Shown: positions 1 to 9,051 of the stretch, in pieces | How the letters are laid out: the number at the start of each line of letters is the position of its first letter | Numbering within the stretch: the stretch's first letter is position 1 | DNA from: Fidelibacterota bacterium | Lineage (GTDB): Bacteria > Fidelibacterota > UBA2242 > JAOZSR01 | Assembly (NCBI GenBank): GCA_029939575.1 | Contig: JAOZSR010000023.1 | Coordinates: 10,598 to 44,079 of the forward strand | Length of the DNA stretch: 33,482 bases | Reading direction: 5' to 3' | Program-made: the position numbers and the translations under genes | The notes under the pieces: model-generated | What the model was told of the DNA's origin: nothing | The model's database searches: none | Seen by the model: only the letters and a program-made list of their open reading frames with translations

Positions 1-127
1 TATCTAATTTGTAAAGGATTTGCATATGGTACTTAAAAAGGTTTCAAAAACCAGATTCCCGTGTTAAATTTAAGGTTGATTTTGTCATGTGTTTTCATAA
101 CAATAATTTGGAATTACAGTTTATAAT
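1..127. other. Upstream region of the DUF512 gene
   Basis: No gene is supported here. All three forward frames are closed by stops within this stretch, and the only ATG-led reading (from 26) gives 13 codons. A weak sigma70-like pair may sit at 76-81 (TTGATT) and about 99-104 (AACAAT). TATAAT at 122-127 lies directly against the ATG at 128, so it cannot serve as a normal -10 for a leadered message. Confidence 0.4.
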
Positions 128-1399
128 ATGATTAAAGTAGTTGAAGTAGAAAAATACAGTCTTGCCGAAGAAATTGGGATCTTAAAAGATGATATCCTGG
201 TATCAATTAACGACAATAATATTGAGGATTTTCTTGACTACCAGTTTTTTCAGGCAGAAGAAAATTTAAAGATCCTTGTCAAACGAAACGACAATAATTT
301 GAATTTTGAAACAAACAAATCCTATGATGAAAATCTTGGCTTATTCCTGGAAACACCGCATATAAAATCATGTAAAAATAACTGTATTTTTTGCTTCATT
401 AAACAAAATCCAAAAGGAATGAGAAAGACAATCTACTTTTGTGATGAGGATTATCGGTATTCTTTTATGTATGGTAATTTTATTACTCTAACGGATATAA
501 AACAAAAGGAATTAGAACGTATTGCCAGCCAACGTCTTTCTCCACTCTATATTTCCATTCATGCCACTGACAATGAGGTGCGAAAAAAAATATTCCGCCA
601 TAAAGAAGATGATGACTTACTTTCTAAATTAGACTTTCTGACAAAAAACAAAATTGAATTGTATACACAGGTGGTTTTAATTCCGGGAGTTAATGATGGT
701 CACATCCTGGAAAAAACTATTTCAGATTTATACATATTCAAAAGTTCCATAAGATCGGTCGGAATTGTTCCGGTAGGTTTAACTTCACATAGAAAAAGAT
801 TACCCAAAATAGAAAATATAACACCTGAATTTAGTAAGCAATTAATCAAAAAAGATATTGAATGGCAGGCTAAATATAAAAATATATATAATACTCCCTT
901 TGTAAATATTGCTGACGAATTTTTCCTAATGGCTGACAAAGATTTTCCAAATTTTGAATACTATGGTGATTTTGAACAAATAGAAAACGGAATAGGATTA
1001 TGTCGTGATGATATAGATCGGTTTTTAACAGAAGCAAAAGAATTCCCCACATCGATTTCACAAAAAAAGCGAATTCTTTTTGTAACAAGTACAAGCGGAA
1101 AAATAGTCTTGGAAAAATATATAATGCCCAGTTTAAACAAAATAGAAAATTTGTCTGTTGAACTCCTTGAAGTAGAAAATAATTTTTTTGGTAAAAGTGT
1201 TACAGTTTCGGGATTATTAACTGGTTCTGATATTTTAAAAAATCTATCTAAATCAATAGATTATGATAAAATATTTTTACCTCCAAGATGCATTAATACT
1301 AATGGAGTTATGTTAGATAATTTAAAACCTGAAGACATACAAAAGGAACTTTCTACTCCTGTAGAAGTTTTTAATAACAATTATTTGGAGATAATATAA
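128..1399 (+). CDS. Radical SAM protein with PDZ domain, DUF512 family
   Basis: The 423-residue protein starts with a PDZ-like domain (about residues 1-60; EEIGILKDDILVSINDN resembles the ligand-binding loop). A radical SAM core follows, with the cluster motif CKNNCIFC (Cys at about 82, 86 and 89, a CxxxCxxC pattern). The C-terminal part matches the DUF512 layout. Length is normal for the family (about 420-450). The substrate is unknown; some members are annotated as FeS oxidoreductases without biochemical proof. The gene lies one base before der, a neighbour pairing I recall from Firmicutes and other phyla, which suggests a link to ribosome assembly or translation (inference). The ribosome binding site before ATG 128 is weak (GGAA at about -17). 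Confidence 0.85.
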   Translation: MIKVVEVEKYSLAEEIGILKDDILVSINDNNIEDFLDYQFFQAEENLKILVKRNDNNLNFETNKSYDENLGLFLETPHIKSCKNNCIFCFIKQNPKGMRKTIYFCDEDYRYSFMYGNFITLTDIKQKELERIASQRLSPLYISIHATDNEVRKKIFRHKEDDDLLSKLDFLTKNKIELYTQVVLIPGVNDGHILEKTISDLYIFKSSIRSVGIVPVGLTSHRKRLPKIENITPEFSKQLIKKDIEWQAKYKNIYNTPFVNIADEFFLMADKDFPNFEYYGDFEQIENGIGLCRDDIDRFLTEAKEFPTSISQKKRILFVTSTSGKIVLEKYIMPSLNKIENLSVELLEVENNFFGKSVTVSGLLTGSDILKNLSKSIDYDKIFLPPRCINTNGVMLDNLKPEDIQKELSTPVEVFNNNYLEII

Positions 1400-1400
1400 A

Positions 1401-2717
1401 ATGTCATCATATGACCCAGTCGTAGCAATTGTTGGACGCCCCAATGTTGGAAAATCCACCCTGTTTAACAGAATTATTCAGAAAAAAAAATCGATTATCC
1501 ATCATGAAGCCGGCATTACCAGAGATCGCGTATATGAAATAGTGAATTGGTCAGGCCGCCAATTTATGCTGATTGATACTGGTGGTTTTATTCCTGAGAG
1601 TACTGAAAAAATCGATACAGCAATCAGAGCCCAGGTTAGACTGGCTGTTGAAGAAGCAGACCTAATAATATTCCTGGTTGATTCAAGAGAATCTTTAACC
1701 TCTATGGATATGGAAATTGCCTCCTTATTACGGAACTCCGGAAAAAATGTAATCATTACTGCAAACAAAAATGACAATGCTGAAATGGAAAAAGATAACT
1801 ATGATTTATATGAATTAGGCTTTGATACACCTGCTTTGATTTCAGCCTTAAATGGAAGACGGATCGGTGATCTGCTTGATCTTGTTTTAGAAAAACTTCC
1901 AAATCCACCTGAAGAAAGAGAAATTGAACACAATTTACAAGTTGCAATTGTGGGAATTCCAAACGCGGGAAAATCTTCTTTGGTAAATTCATTGCTGGGA
2001 TTTGAAAAAGTAATTGTAACTGATATTCCAGGTACAACCAGGGATTCGATTGATTCACATATAAAATATTTTGGTGATAAAATAACTATAATTGACACTG
2101 CTGGAATTCGAAAAAAACGGAAAATAAGTAGTAGTGTAGAATTTTACAGCTCTGTTCGTTCTGAAAAAGCCCTTGAGCGTTGTCATGTAGCAATTGTTGT
2201 TATTGACGGAGAAAAAGGAATAACCCGTCAGGATCAAATAATCATTAACAATGTCATTTCCAGAAAAAAAGGCTTGATTTTGGCCATTAATAAATGGGAT
2301 CTGGTAACTAAGGAAACGAATACAGTCCGGGATTATAAAGCAGAATTAGTCTGGCAATATAAATCTCTTGAGCATTATCCCATTATTTTTATATCAGCCC
2401 TTACCAAGCAAAGAATTTTTAAGTTGTTGGATTTAGCCAAAAGTATTTATCAAAAAAGAGTTCAGAAGATTAACACTAGAGAATTAAATATTTTTTTTCA
2501 AAAGGTAATTACCAAAACTCCACCACCGGCAGTAAAAGGTAGCTATATAAAAATTAAATATGTAACTCAGTTAAAAATCGCACCGCCGGTTTTCGGATTC
2601 TTTTGTAATCATCCAAAATTAGTGACCGATGATTATAAGAGATTTTTAGAAAATCAACTACGTTCCCATTATGATTTTGAAGGCGTTCCAATGATTTTAA
2701 GATTCAAGGAAAAATAA
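1401..2717 (+). CDS. der: Ribosome assembly GTPase Der (EngA)
   Basis: Der is an essential double GTPase that acts in maturation of the 50S ribosomal subunit. Both G domains are visible. The first P-loop is GRPNVGKS at residues 12-19, followed by DTGG. The second is GIPNAGKS at about 184-191, followed by DTAGI and NKWD. A C-terminal KH-like domain ends the protein, including the conserved TPPPAVKG segment. Length (438) is typical. GGAG in the end of the upstream gene, 12 bases before the ATG, may serve as ribosome binding site. The gene abuts both neighbours, so it is very likely co-transcribed with them. Confidence 0.97.
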   Translation: MSSYDPVVAIVGRPNVGKSTLFNRIIQKKKSIIHHEAGITRDRVYEIVNWSGRQFMLIDTGGFIPESTEKIDTAIRAQVRLAVEEADLIIFLVDSRESLTSMDMEIASLLRNSGKNVIITANKNDNAEMEKDNYDLYELGFDTPALISALNGRRIGDLLDLVLEKLPNPPEEREIEHNLQVAIVGIPNAGKSSLVNSLLGFEKVIVTDIPGTTRDSIDSHIKYFGDKITIIDTAGIRKKRKISSSVEFYSSVRSEKALERCHVAIVVIDGEKGITRQDQIIINNVISRKKGLILAINKWDLVTKETNTVRDYKAELVWQYKSLEHYPIIFISALTKQRIFKLLDLAKSIYQKRVQKINTRELNIFFQKVITKTPPPAVKGSYIKIKYVTQLKIAPPVFGFFCNHPKLVTDDYKRFLENQLRSHYDFEGVPMILRFKEK

Positions 2718-4388
2718 ATGAAATATTGCAAATCACTGATTATTTGGATTGTAATATTATTCCTGAATTTAGCATATGGCAAAAATTTTAAAGAAACAAT
2801 AAAAGACCGGGAATTTCAAGATAAATATTTTAATGAATTCGGTATTGAGCACAGAAATTCCATGGCTATAAAATCAATTATGATCCATCCGGAAAACCGG
2901 GAAAAATTATTGGGAAAAGTCACTTATCAAAGACCAAATTTACCTGAAACTTATATTACTCCGGAAGGTCATTTCAAAATTCATTTTACAACTTCCGGAG
3001 ATGATGCTATAGATAATACTATTACCAATGATAAAAATGTGCCTGATTATGCTTATGAAGCCGGATTAGCAGCTGAAAAAGCCTATCATTTACTAATTGA
3101 TGTTGTTGGATTTAGCTCACCGCCGAATGACGGGATCGATGGTAATGAAATTGATATTTATATTATTAATTGGAATGGATCATATTATGCTATGACATAT
3201 CCCGAAAACGAAGTAAACGAAACATCCCGTCGCTATGACTATACTTCTTTTCTTGAAGTAGACAATAATTATGACGAAAATTCTTACACTACCCATGGAA
3301 TTGATGCCTTACATGTGACTGTAGCCCATGAATTTTTTCATATGGTTCAACTAGGATATAATTGGTTCCCAAGTAATAATTTAGCTGGAGTTTCATCGGG
3401 AGACCAATATTTTCTGGAATGGTCTTCAACCTGGTTTGAAGAATTTTGCTATCCTGAAGTTGATGATTATGTACAATATACAGGATGGTTTTTGGAATCA
3501 CCCTTAAAGTCAATATGGTCAAATAGTTACTGGTACAGCCATGGAATATTTTTACGCTATCTGACTGATAGATACGGGGAAAATCTTCTCCTTAAAATCT
3601 GGGAGAAAATTAAAACAAAATCAGCCTTTATTGCCATGTCTGAAGTTGTGGAAAATGAAACAAATATCAGTTTATTAGAACATTGGCAGGATTTTTACAG
3701 TTTATGTTATTTTACCGGAAAACGTTATAATTCTGAATTTTCCCTTTCAGAAGATGCAGAACAGTTTCCCCTATTAACATTTTCAACAGGAAATAAATAC
3801 ACCTATAACAATCCGACCTATATCTCCTCAACAGCCCAGCCTTTTTCTACAATCCCGGTAATGGTGGATTTTTCTGAAAATCAATATATAGGATTAGAGA
3901 AAAACGAGGTATATAAAGATACTTTATTGATTAAATCTTTATTAAATCGTGACGCGATATCTCCACAAATCAAAGAACTATCTCTTCAATATGGCGCAAA
4001 TATCGGTCTTACTCAGAATTCAGACACTCTAATTCTATTTATTACAAATAGTTCCCAGCAATTACCAGCTATGTTTTTTTCTATGAAATTAAAAAACAAT
4101 CCATTACCATGGATTCCGATAGAATTGGTCTCAGTTTTTCCAAATCCTACAAAAAGTTCACAAATTTCATTGAATATTAATCTTGATGATAGAACTGATT
4201 GGCTAAAGATTTCAATATTTGATCTTATTGGTGAGGAAATTTTCAAAAAGAAATATCTCAACCATAATCCAAACTTTACACGAGAAATAGTATTTAATAA
4301 TGGTAAATATTTGAGTTCCGGAATTTATTTGCTCCGGATTGAAACAGAAACTGAACATATCTACGCTAAATTCACTTTAATCAAATAA
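2718..4388 (+). CDS. Secreted HExxH metalloprotease with T9SS-like C-terminal tail
   Basis: A hydrophobic signal peptide is seen at residues 1-22 (ending LAYGK). The zinc motif AHEFFHMVQ places HEFFH at about 204-208, and STWFEE downstream can provide the third, Glu, ligand as in gluzincins. The body resembles the family annotated as MXAN_6640-like putative metalloprotease. The last 90 residues look like a type IX sorting or FlgD-like domain: VFPNPTKSS at the start, SSGIYLLRIETE near the end and a basic finish. The protein is predicted to be exported and surface-attached or released. AAGGA seven bases before ATG 2718 lies inside the end of der, and the ATG follows the der stop directly. The substrate is unknown. 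Confidence 0.8.
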   Translation: MKYCKSLIIWIVILFLNLAYGKNFKETIKDREFQDKYFNEFGIEHRNSMAIKSIMIHPENREKLLGKVTYQRPNLPETYITPEGHFKIHFTTSGDDAIDNTITNDKNVPDYAYEAGLAAEKAYHLLIDVVGFSSPPNDGIDGNEIDIYIINWNGSYYAMTYPENEVNETSRRYDYTSFLEVDNNYDENSYTTHGIDALHVTVAHEFFHMVQLGYNWFPSNNLAGVSSGDQYFLEWSSTWFEEFCYPEVDDYVQYTGWFLESPLKSIWSNSYWYSHGIFLRYLTDRYGENLLLKIWEKIKTKSAFIAMSEVVENETNISLLEHWQDFYSLCYFTGKRYNSEFSLSEDAEQFPLLTFSTGNKYTYNNPTYISSTAQPFSTIPVMVDFSENQYIGLEKNEVYKDTLLIKSLLNRDAISPQIKELSLQYGANIGLTQNSDTLILFITNSSQQLPAMFFSMKLKNNPLPWIPIELVSVFPNPTKSSQISLNINLDDRTDWLKISIFDLIGEEIFKKKYLNHNPNFTREIVFNNGKYLSSGIYLLRIETETEHIYAKFTLIK

Positions 4389-4392
4389 AATA

Positions 4393-4980
4393 ATGAGTAG
4401 ACAAGTAGCAAAAAATGGTGAATGCCTGGAAATAATTAAAAAGTCAAAATTTATTGGTTTTTGCTATCCAATTAATTCTGCAAATGAGGCAAAATCAATA
4501 ATTGCTGATATGGAAATAAAATATCGAAAAGCTAACCATGTTTGTTGGGCTTATCGTGTTTTTGATTCAAATAATATACTGGGATATTCTTCTGATGCAG
4601 GAGAGCCTGGAGGTTCTGCCGGCCCGCCGATTTTATCTGCCATTGAAGGTCGAAAATTAATTAACACCCTATGTCTGGTTGTTCGCTATTTTGGAGGTAT
4701 TAAATTAGGAGTTGGTGGATTGATCAGGGCTTATCGTGGTGTTGCCGCCAAAGTATTAGATGAAAGTGGCATAAAAATAAAAAAACCTATTAGTGAATTA
4801 ACTCTTATAACTCCACAAAAATATTATTCTAATGTTATGAGTCTTTTTGGAAAATATGAACTGGAATTTGAGCAGAATTATCGTGCTGAAGATATTATTA
4901 TAAATATAAAAATTGAAAAAAGTTTAGTTGAAAAGTTTAAAACCGAATTTTATCCCCTGCCTGAAATAGAAATCAAATAA
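4393..4980 (+). CDS. YigZ/IMPACT family protein (UPF0029)
   Basis: The 195-residue length and the core SSDAGEPGGSAGPPIL followed by VRYFGGIKLGVGGLIRAYR are hallmarks of the bacterial YigZ/YvyE branch of the IMPACT family. The eukaryotic member regulates the eIF2 kinase GCN2; the bacterial role is not settled, although nucleic-acid or translation-factor binding is suspected. It starts 4 bases after the protease stop with no clear Shine-Dalgarno, so translational coupling is likely. It ends the + strand gene string, and its stop overlaps the T-tract of the minus-strand RNA gene. Confidence 0.88.
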   Translation: MSRQVAKNGECLEIIKKSKFIGFCYPINSANEAKSIIADMEIKYRKANHVCWAYRVFDSNNILGYSSDAGEPGGSAGPPILSAIEGRKLINTLCLVVRYFGGIKLGVGGLIRAYRGVAAKVLDESGIKIKKPISELTLITPQKYYSNVMSLFGKYELEFEQNYRAEDIIINIKIEKSLVEKFKTEFYPLPEIEIK

Positions 4981-5181
4981 AAAAAATCCCGCAATGATAC
5001 ATAATGGCGATATTGGATCCGTGAAGCCCAATGCGGTTACCGCCCAAGTAGATCAAACTTCCACGCGTAAGGAGGCATGTTTTAGCAACCTGGAGTTAGG
5101 TATCCTATTTATTAGTGTTGGTCCAATTTTAACCATCACAACATTGCGGGTAAATCTATTTTAAAAAAGCACTAACTTCAT
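4980..5181 (-). ncRNA. Structured small RNA, 6S-like rod, family not identified
   Basis: No reading frame occupies this gap between convergent genes. A rod-like fold is visible: CCCGCAATG at 4988-4996 pairs with CATTGCGGG at 5142-5150, ATGG 5004-5007 with CCAT 5133-5136, and ATTGGATCC 5012-5020 with GGTCCAAT 5120-5127, separated by small near-symmetric internal loops. An open middle holds a GCGG/CCGC hairpin at 5033-5043 and a GTGAAG/CTTCCAC helix (5021-5026 with 5058-5064). The minus strand is favoured because the closing stem is followed there by eight T (complement of 4979-4986) and because promoter-like hexamers lie upstream. Size (about 170-200 nt), long closing stem and open centre resemble 6S RNA, but I do not recognise the sequence. 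The GGAAG apex of SRP RNA is absent. Confidence 0.62.
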
Positions 5182-5187
5182 AATTAA

Positions 5188-5214
5188 GTTATAATGAATA
5201 CAGATAGCGGTCAA
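5188..5214 (-). promoter_or_regulatory. Candidate promoter of the small RNA
   Basis: On the minus strand TTGACC (5209-5214) and TATAAC (5188-5193) each match the sigma70 consensus at five of six positions. The 15-base spacer is short. Transcription would start near 5181, about 30 bases before the closing stem. An alternative -10, TAAAAT, lies closer and would place the start at the stem itself near 5151-5153, but it has no convincing -35. Confidence 0.4.
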
Positions 5215-5315
5215 GTAATTTTTTCATAAAATAACATTTTTTTTCCGTCGTGAAAATTTTAAATTTAGTTGTTGACATTTACAATTAAAAAGAAGTAATA
5301 TTATAATCTTATGTA

Positions 5316-5353
5316 ACAAAAATCCATTCGTCTTATACATCATAATAATGGAT
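5316..5353 (-). terminator. Terminator after mazG
   Basis: Directly after the mazG stop, ATCCATT and AATGGAT (5347-5353 and 5322-5328) form a 7-bp stem with an 18-base loop. On the minus strand the stem is followed by TTTTTG. The long loop makes it modest as an intrinsic terminator. On the plus strand the same hairpin is followed by GTTTATTTTTC, so it could act in both directions between the convergent transcripts. Confidence 0.4.
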
Positions 5354-5355
5354 GT

Positions 5356-6153
5356 TTATTTTTCTAAATGTTTGGCTTTATCCCAGATTTTATCAAGTTC
5401 AGCGAGAGTTAAATCTTTAAAATTTTGATTCTGATTCTTCAGATATTCTTCTATAAAACGGAAACGTTTTGTGAATTTATTTATAGTTCTTTTCAAAGCA
5501 AGATCAGGATTAATTTTCAAAAAGCGGGAAAGGTTTACCATGGAAAATAATAAATCACCAAATTCATTTTCAATTTCATTAATATTATTAGAATTGACAG
5601 CTTCAGCTAACTCCTCGGTTTCTTCATGAATTTTGTTCCAGACATCATTTATGTCATCCCAATCAAAGCCAACCTCTGCTGCTCGTTCCTGAATTCTCCT
5701 GGCTAATAACAATGGTGGAAAAGATTTTGGAAGGCCTTCCAATAATGATTCTCGCCCCTCCTTTAACTTGATCTCTTCCCAATTTTTCCTTATGTCAGCA
5801 ACTCCATTAACTTTTGTGTCTCCAAATACATGGGGATGTCTGCGAATTAATTTACTATTAATATTTTTAATTGAGTCTTTCAAATGAAAGGATTCATTTT
5901 CATTGCCAATTGTAGCCTGAAAAACAATATGAAGTAAAAGGTCTCCCAACTCATCTTTTATTTTTTGAGGATTTTTTTCGTTAATTGATTCAACAACCTC
6001 ATAGGCTTCTTCTAATAAATAGGGAATCAATGATTCTGGTGTTTGGGCTCTATCCCACTCGCATCCCTCAGCACTTCTAAGAATAGCCACAATTTCTATC
6101 AATTTTGCCAGTTCCTGACTAGCTTCTTTTGTTTTCATATTTTCTATTTTCAT
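5356..6153 (-). CDS. mazG: MazG nucleoside triphosphate pyrophosphohydrolase
   Basis: MazG hydrolyses (d)NTPs to NMP and pyrophosphate and is thought to clean up aberrant nucleotides and temper stress signalling. The 265-residue protein has the full two-domain form. The N-terminal half carries GCEWDRAQTPESL, EEAYEVVE and DELGDLLLH; the C-terminal half repeats the pattern with EETEELAEA and ENEFGDLLFSM. The acidic metal ligands are all present. The start is three bases after the ybeY stop, with no strong Shine-Dalgarno, so coupling to ybeY is likely. An in-frame ATG at residue 6 is an alternative start. Confidence 0.95.
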   Translation of the reverse strand: MKIENMKTKEASQELAKLIEIVAILRSAEGCEWDRAQTPESLIPYLLEEAYEVVESINEKNPQKIKDELGDLLLHIVFQATIGNENESFHLKDSIKNINSKLIRRHPHVFGDTKVNGVADIRKNWEEIKLKEGRESLLEGLPKSFPPLLLARRIQERAAEVGFDWDDINDVWNKIHEETEELAEAVNSNNINEIENEFGDLLFSMVNLSRFLKINPDLALKRTINKFTKRFRFIEEYLKNQNQNFKDLTLAELDKIWDKAKHLEK

Positions 6154-6156
6154 ATA

Positions 6157-6615
6157 TTATTGAACCGAAAGGTTATTTGTTTTAAATAATCTGGATATTT
6201 TATGGCTTCCAAGATAGAAATTTTGCAGATCTTCCATCTGTTTTTTATTTTCCATATTATCATCTTCATAGCCAAAAAGGTGAAGAATACTGTGGATAAT
6301 AATATTAGCTAATTCAATTTTAAAAGGAATTCCATATTTTTTAGAATTTTCTTTAATCCTATCTATACTTAGATAAATCTCACCCTCAACCGCTTGATTT
6401 TCTTCATTAAAATTAAAACTAATTGTATCAGTAAAAACGTCGTCACCAAAATATTCCATTTTCATTTTATTCAATGTCTTATCATCACTAACAATAATAT
6501 TGATATTCTGAATAGAACGCTTTTCCCTCTTGCTAATAGCCAAACAAATTTTTTCACATGCAGGGCGTAGTAATTGAATTTCAGGATAAAGATTAGATAT
6601 TTCGATTATACTCAT
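6157..6615 (-). CDS. ybeY: Endoribonuclease/rRNA maturation factor YbeY
   Basis: YbeY acts in 16S rRNA 3' maturation and ribosome quality control. Length (152) and the segment DTISFNFNEENQAVEGEIYLS fit the family. The zinc motif is HSILHLFGYEDD at about residue 109, where most proteobacterial and Firmicute enzymes have HxxxHLxGYDH. The first two His are present, but the third ligand position is Asp. From memory, Bacteroidetes YbeY proteins also lack this His, so I read this as a lineage feature rather than decay. It starts 15 bases after the pgpH-like stop with no clear Shine-Dalgarno. The cluster of a membrane HD protein with ybeY is widespread, often together with phoH, which is not in this window. 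Confidence 0.92.
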   Translation of the reverse strand: MSIIEISNLYPEIQLLRPACEKICLAISKREKRSIQNINIIVSDDKTLNKMKMEYFGDDVFTDTISFNFNEENQAVEGEIYLSIDRIKENSKKYGIPFKIELANIIIHSILHLFGYEDDNMENKKQMEDLQNFYLGSHKISRLFKTNNLSVQ

Positions 6616-6630
6616 AAGTTTAATTTATTG

Positions 6631-8985
6631 CTATTTGTTTCTATCTTTTGTTTTTTGATGTTTATCCTGGTTTGGATATTCAACACGTAAATGGTGAATA
6701 CTTTGTATAATTGGTAAAATTCCGGTATTGCCTTTTGTTGTTCCTTTTATTTTCCCCAGATCAGATAAGGTTAAAGGACAATCATCGAGTTGGCCACTGA
6801 TAAGCCGATCTCTTATAATTTTATCGATCATTTTACTGATATTATTTATTGTAGGTTTGTCTATAGAACGAATTGCGGCTTCAATAGCTTCACATATCAT
6901 CACTATTCCGGTTTCCTTTGTCCTGGGTTTTGGTCCGGGATATTCAAAATCAGATTCATTAATATTGGAATGATCATCTGCATGTTGCAGGGCTTTATCA
7001 TAAAAATATGCTATTTTAGTTGTGCCATGATGAGTTGTAATGAAGTCAACAATAGCACCCGGAAGTTTGTATTCTTTAGCTAAACGTAATCCCTCTTTAA
7101 CATGTTTAATGATAATCAAAGCACTTAAACTGGGAGTGAGTTTATCATGCTTATTACTGCCAATGGATTGATTCTCAACAAAATATTCAGGTTTAACTAA
7201 TTTTCCAATATCATGATAATATGAGCCAACCCTGGCTAACAGCGAGTTGGCACCAATAGCATCGGATGCAGCCTCAGCCATGTTACCCACTGTAACACAA
7301 TGGGTAAATGTTCCTGTTGCCTCACGGGATAATCTTTTTAATACGGGATGGTTAAAATCTGCCAGTTCCAAAAGTGTTAAATCTGTTGTTATTCCAAAAG
7401 CTGATTCTAATAACACAAAGAAACCATAGGCAAAAAATGGTGAAACTATCCCATTTACAGATCCAAAAAAAAGATGATACTTCAAAACATCAAAACTCGA
7501 AAATTGCATTAATTCAGTAATCGTTATACTAAAAAGATAACTTAATACAATAAATATGATTGATTGAAAAATTTGACTTCTTTTACGTAGTTTTCTTACT
7601 GAATATATTGCAAAAGAACTTGTAAAAATTGAGGTTATAATAAAATAAATATTTCCACCAAGTTGGATTCCAATTAAAATGCTAAGAGTGGTTATAGCTG
7701 TAAATGCAATTCGTGTATCAAAAAATATTGTTAGTGTCATTGCCGATATTGCAATAGGAATAGCATACTCTGATAAATCAAATTTATTAACTATTAAAAA
7801 TGTCAGACCTGATTGCATTATAAAAATTAATCCAAGTAAAATTATCATTTTTAAATCATAAAGGATTGATTGCTGGTATGCCAAAAGAAAGGTGACAAAA
7901 AATGACAATACTATTGTTACAATTGCAAATTGCCCCAGGAATATTAGTGGACTTCCAATAATCGGTAGACTTTTCCTGATTCCTCCTTTAATATTAGCTT
8001 CCCTGGCTCTTTTTTGGGATAAGGAAAATAATTTTTGAAAAATATCAGGAGTTACACGGGTATTTGCATCAACAATTTTTTCATCTTCTAAAACAATTCC
8101 AAAACTGGGGGGAACCTTATTTATCTTTTCTTCCTGTCTTTTCTCTGTAATACTTTTTTGATAAATTAGGTTTGGTTTCAAAAAATTGATGATAATATCA
8201 TTACCAAAGTTGATAAAATGAACTGTCTGTTTTGGAAATTTTGCTCTAAGAGTTGTTTTGGATTTCCGCCAGGCTTCTTCAAGAGTTAATACCAGATCAG
8301 GGCTCTCTATCAGTTCTTCGCCATCCTGCAGAATTGCAATTTTATCAGAAATAATATTTTCCCGTTTGATGTCAATAACAGAATAAGCATAAATATTCCT
8401 GAGAAGTTGTTCCAATTCCGGAAATAAATATAAAGAGTAGTAGTCAAACCTTGTTGTATTGTTAGAAGTCAAAACCTTCATCAGATTAGAAGTTGTATCA
8501 AAATCAGAACTATTAATAAAGTCATTTAGCAGCGAATAATAAATAGACGAATCTGTAGTTGCTAAAGATTTGTATTTATTTTTTTCCTTGGAAAACTGGT
8601 TCAACTGAAGCTGTCTGTTTGAATTAAGGTATTCCCTTTTTGCCGAATTCAGTTTTGTTATATCAGCAATAAACTTATTAAGTTTTTCAATTTGCTCATC
8701 AACAATTCCAGCATCTTCCTTAAAAATATATGGCACGCTTTTTTTTGCAAGAGCACGGTCAGCTTTCAATTTTTCATCAGTTTTCAAAACAGGAAAGTCA
8801 AAAGGGGCAATGATCGTTTCCTGAACAATATCATCAATTTCGTAATGATGTTCACTATAACGGTTCTTCGGAAAAAACAGGCTTATTATTAAAACAATAA
8901 TAAAGGTAAGAATAATTGAGCCTCTTATGTTTTGCTTCTCAATTTTCCCAGCCTTGCTTTTTTTATTATTAGAAAAATATCTCAT
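6631..8985 (-). CDS. Membrane HD-domain phosphodiesterase, PgpH family (7TMR-HD)
   Basis: PgpH-type enzymes hydrolyse cyclic di-AMP to pApA at the inner membrane. The 784-residue layout is complete. A basic N-terminus and one membrane helix (about 25-42) come first, then a large extracytoplasmic 7TMR-HDED domain (about 45-340), seven membrane helices (about 345-545), and a cytoplasmic HD domain with THCVTVGN (His near 560), YYHDIGK (near 590) and the later His pair HHGT. AGGA lies seven bases before the ATG. It is followed by ybeY and mazG with short gaps, so it is probably the first gene of that operon or continues from recJ. Cyclic di-AMP as substrate is inferred from the family; no cyclase gene lies in this window. 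Confidence 0.92.
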   Translation of the reverse strand: MRYFSNNKKSKAGKIEKQNIRGSIILTFIIVLIISLFFPKNRYSEHHYEIDDIVQETIIAPFDFPVLKTDEKLKADRALAKKSVPYIFKEDAGIVDEQIEKLNKFIADITKLNSAKREYLNSNRQLQLNQFSKEKNKYKSLATTDSSIYYSLLNDFINSSDFDTTSNLMKVLTSNNTTRFDYYSLYLFPELEQLLRNIYAYSVIDIKRENIISDKIAILQDGEELIESPDLVLTLEEAWRKSKTTLRAKFPKQTVHFINFGNDIIINFLKPNLIYQKSITEKRQEEKINKVPPSFGIVLEDEKIVDANTRVTPDIFQKLFSLSQKRAREANIKGGIRKSLPIIGSPLIFLGQFAIVTIVLSFFVTFLLAYQQSILYDLKMIILLGLIFIMQSGLTFLIVNKFDLSEYAIPIAISAMTLTIFFDTRIAFTAITTLSILIGIQLGGNIYFIITSIFTSSFAIYSVRKLRKRSQIFQSIIFIVLSYLFSITITELMQFSSFDVLKYHLFFGSVNGIVSPFFAYGFFVLLESAFGITTDLTLLELADFNHPVLKRLSREATGTFTHCVTVGNMAEAASDAIGANSLLARVGSYYHDIGKLVKPEYFVENQSIGSNKHDKLTPSLSALIIIKHVKEGLRLAKEYKLPGAIVDFITTHHGTTKIAYFYDKALQHADDHSNINESDFEYPGPKPRTKETGIVMICEAIEAAIRSIDKPTINNISKMIDKIIRDRLISGQLDDCPLTLSDLGKIKGTTKGNTGILPIIQSIHHLRVEYPNQDKHQKTKDRNK

Positions 8986-9051
8986 TATTATTCCTAAATA
9001 TTAATTGTATTAATTTTATATAAAATTTGAGAGAATTTCAAAGTAAAAATA

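Noticed and set aside
26-67. Short ATG-led frame of 13 codons at the window start
   Set aside because: Too short, no ribosome binding site, no recognisable product.
4980-5181. Riboswitch, SRP RNA or tmRNA reading of the structured RNA
   Set aside because: Neither flanking gene has its 5' end here, the conserved SRP apex is missing on both strands, and no tRNA-like end is present.
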